Below, piece by piece: positions 6,521-6,826 of a DNA stretch of 6,826 nucleotides. A model generated the notes under the pieces. The model saw nothing but the letters and a program-made list of their open reading frames with translations. It was not told where the DNA came from and did no database searches. The stretch lies in the NCBI GenBank assembly GCA_937983315.1, contig CALKAH010000046.1, positions 1-6,826 of the forward strand. The letters are read 5' to 3'. A program made the position numbers and the translations under genes. The stretch comes from an uncultured Acholeplasmataceae bacterium. Lineage in GTDB: Bacteria > Bacillota_I > Bacilli_A > Acholeplasmatales > Acholeplasmataceae. The first letter of the stretch is position 1. The number at the start of each line of letters is the position of its first letter.

Positions 6521-6546
6521 ATATGCCTGTGTTCATTCTATCACAA
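6518..6546 (-). promoter_or_regulatory. Candidate second promoter P2, overlapping P1
   Basis: A perfect TATAAT (6518-6523, minus strand) lies 17 bases after TTGTGA (6541-6546), a 4-of-6 match to the -35 consensus. Its -10 box overlaps the FabT-like palindrome at 6505-6520, so a repressor bound there would cover it. It may be a weaker or accessory promoter, or chance AT-richness. Confidence 0.4.
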
Positions 6547-6562
6547 ATCCACTTGATGTCAA
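6535..6562 (-). promoter_or_regulatory. Candidate sigma-A promoter P1 of the acc-fab operon
   Basis: On the minus strand a perfect -35 box TTGACA (6557-6562) is followed after 16 bases by TAGAAT (6535-6540). The -10 box is preceded by TGA, giving an extended -10 element (TGATAGAAT). Transcription would begin near 6528. It lies between the upstream gene's terminator and accB, the expected place for the operon promoter. Confidence 0.8.
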
Positions 6563-6574
6563 GAGATATCTTGA
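6559..6574. promoter_or_regulatory. Inverted repeat over the P1 -35 box
   Basis: TCAAGA-GATA-TCTTGA is a perfect 6-base inverted repeat with a 4-base spacer, and its left arm overlaps the TTGACA box. A direct repeat CTTGATGT (6552-6559 and 6570-6577) sits in the same place. It could be a second operator; the protein that would bind is unknown, and it does not match the FapR consensus I know. Confidence 0.35.
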
Positions 6575-6591
6575 TGTAAGCGGCTACAAAG

Positions 6592-6616
6592 AAAAAAACC
6601 TATGATTTATCATAGG
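6592..6616 (-). terminator. Rho-independent terminator of the dehydrogenase gene
   Basis: Read on the minus strand, a 7-bp stem CCTATGA/TCATAGG with a 4-base TAAA loop (6599-6616) is followed directly by seven T residues (6592-6598). It begins just after the stop codon of the upstream gene and separates it from the acc-fab promoters. The stem is AT-containing, so it may be leaky. Confidence 0.85.
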
Positions 6617-6618
6617 CT

Positions 6619-6826
6619 TTATTCAATCAAATTAGGAATGACATGGTTTCTTAAAACAAGATCGAGTGTTTCAATCACTTTCATCAGCAAACGATCATGA
6701 AGATAAGGTGAAGATGATGCTTGATGAGGTGTGATCAAAAGATGAGGTGCCTTCCATAAAGGATCATCTGCAGGCAGTGGTTCTTTGGATGTTACATCGA
6801 GTGCAGCACCACGAATCACACCTTCT
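6619..6826 (-). CDS. D-2-hydroxyacid dehydrogenase family protein, C-terminal fragment
   Basis: Only the last 68 or so codons are in the window; the gene runs off the right edge. The visible part begins EGVIRGAALDVTSKEPLP and includes LLITPHQASSSP. This is the end of the NAD-binding domain of D-isomer-specific 2-hydroxyacid dehydrogenases, with the conserved Asp-x4-Glu-Pro segment and the His of the TPH motif that acts as the general acid-base pair partner in the family. Substrate (phosphoglycerate, glycerate/hydroxypyruvate, lactate or another 2-oxoacid) cannot be told from this piece. There is no ACT domain after the catalytic His, so a long-form phosphoglycerate dehydrogenase is unlikely. 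It is on the same strand as the operon but ends at its own terminator, so there is no sign that it belongs to fatty-acid synthesis. Confidence 0.88.
   Translation of the reverse strand, partial: EGVIRGAALDVTSKEPLPADDPLWKAPHLLITPHQASSSPYLHDRLLMKVIETLDLVLRNHVIPNLIE

Larger units (their letters stand above)
6268..6528 (-). promoter_or_regulatory. Long structured 5' leader of the acc-fab operon
   Basis: From the predicted start of transcription to accB there are about 260 bases without a convincing gene. On the transcribed strand the leader can form, in order: a small GGAG/CTCC hairpin (6473-6485), a 6-bp hairpin AACCAT/ATGGTT with a 3-base loop (6457-6471), and a long-range stem whose arms are 6399-6411 and 6443-6458 (13 pairs with a 3-base bulge). 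The second and third share two bases, so they cannot both form fully. No intrinsic terminator is seen before accB, so any control would more likely act on translation, stability or Rho. I do not recognise a known riboswitch class. Confidence 0.45.

Noticed and set aside
6268..6528. Known riboswitch in the accB leader
   Set aside because: I saw no motif I could tie to a described class; the stems are AT-rich and could be chance, so I report structure only.
6499..6577. FapR operator as in Bacillus subtilis
   Set aside because: I looked for the TTAGTACC-type inverted repeat near the promoters and did not see it; the palindromes present are of a different, FabT-like type.

Overview
The window holds most of a compact fatty-acid synthesis operon from a low-GC Gram-positive bacterium (Bacillota). 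All genes seen lie on the minus strand. Reading with transcription, the layout is: the 3' end of a D-2-hydroxyacid dehydrogenase gene with its own terminator (6826-6592), a 324-base promoter and leader region (6591-6268), then accB, accC, accD, accA, fabH, fabD, fabG and the first 39 codons of fabF. The organism call rests on the AT-rich, lysine-rich coding sequence (about 40% GC by eye), AGGAGG-type ribosome sites, a sigma-A-type promoter and a FabT-like palindrome. TGA serves as a stop (accC) and no gene is broken by an in-frame TGA, so nothing points to the Mycoplasma code. I cannot name the genus; a Bacilli or Erysipelotrichia/Acholeplasma-like lineage is a guess.

The genes form one pathway. 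AccB (biotin carrier), AccC (biotin carboxylase) and AccD/AccA (carboxyltransferase) make malonyl-CoA. FabD moves the malonyl group to acyl carrier protein, FabH condenses acetyl-CoA (or a branched primer) with malonyl-ACP, FabG reduces the beta-ketoacyl-ACP, and FabF carries out later condensations. The dehydratase (FabZ), the enoyl-ACP reductase, ACP and the pathway regulator are not in the window. All junctions are overlapping or under 10 bases apart, so translation is probably coupled along the message.

The non-coding interval upstream of accB is the most interesting part. It has two overlapping candidate promoters, a palindrome over the upstream -35 box, a FabT-like palindrome over the second -10 box, and a leader of about 260 bases with a long-range stem and a possible 11-codon leader peptide whose stop codon lies inside that stem.

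The first 44 bases are not genomic. Positions 11-44 are an Illumina TruSeq adapter, so the truncation of fabF is a library or assembly artefact and not biology. I found no CRISPR array, transposon, tRNA, rRNA or novel protein system.
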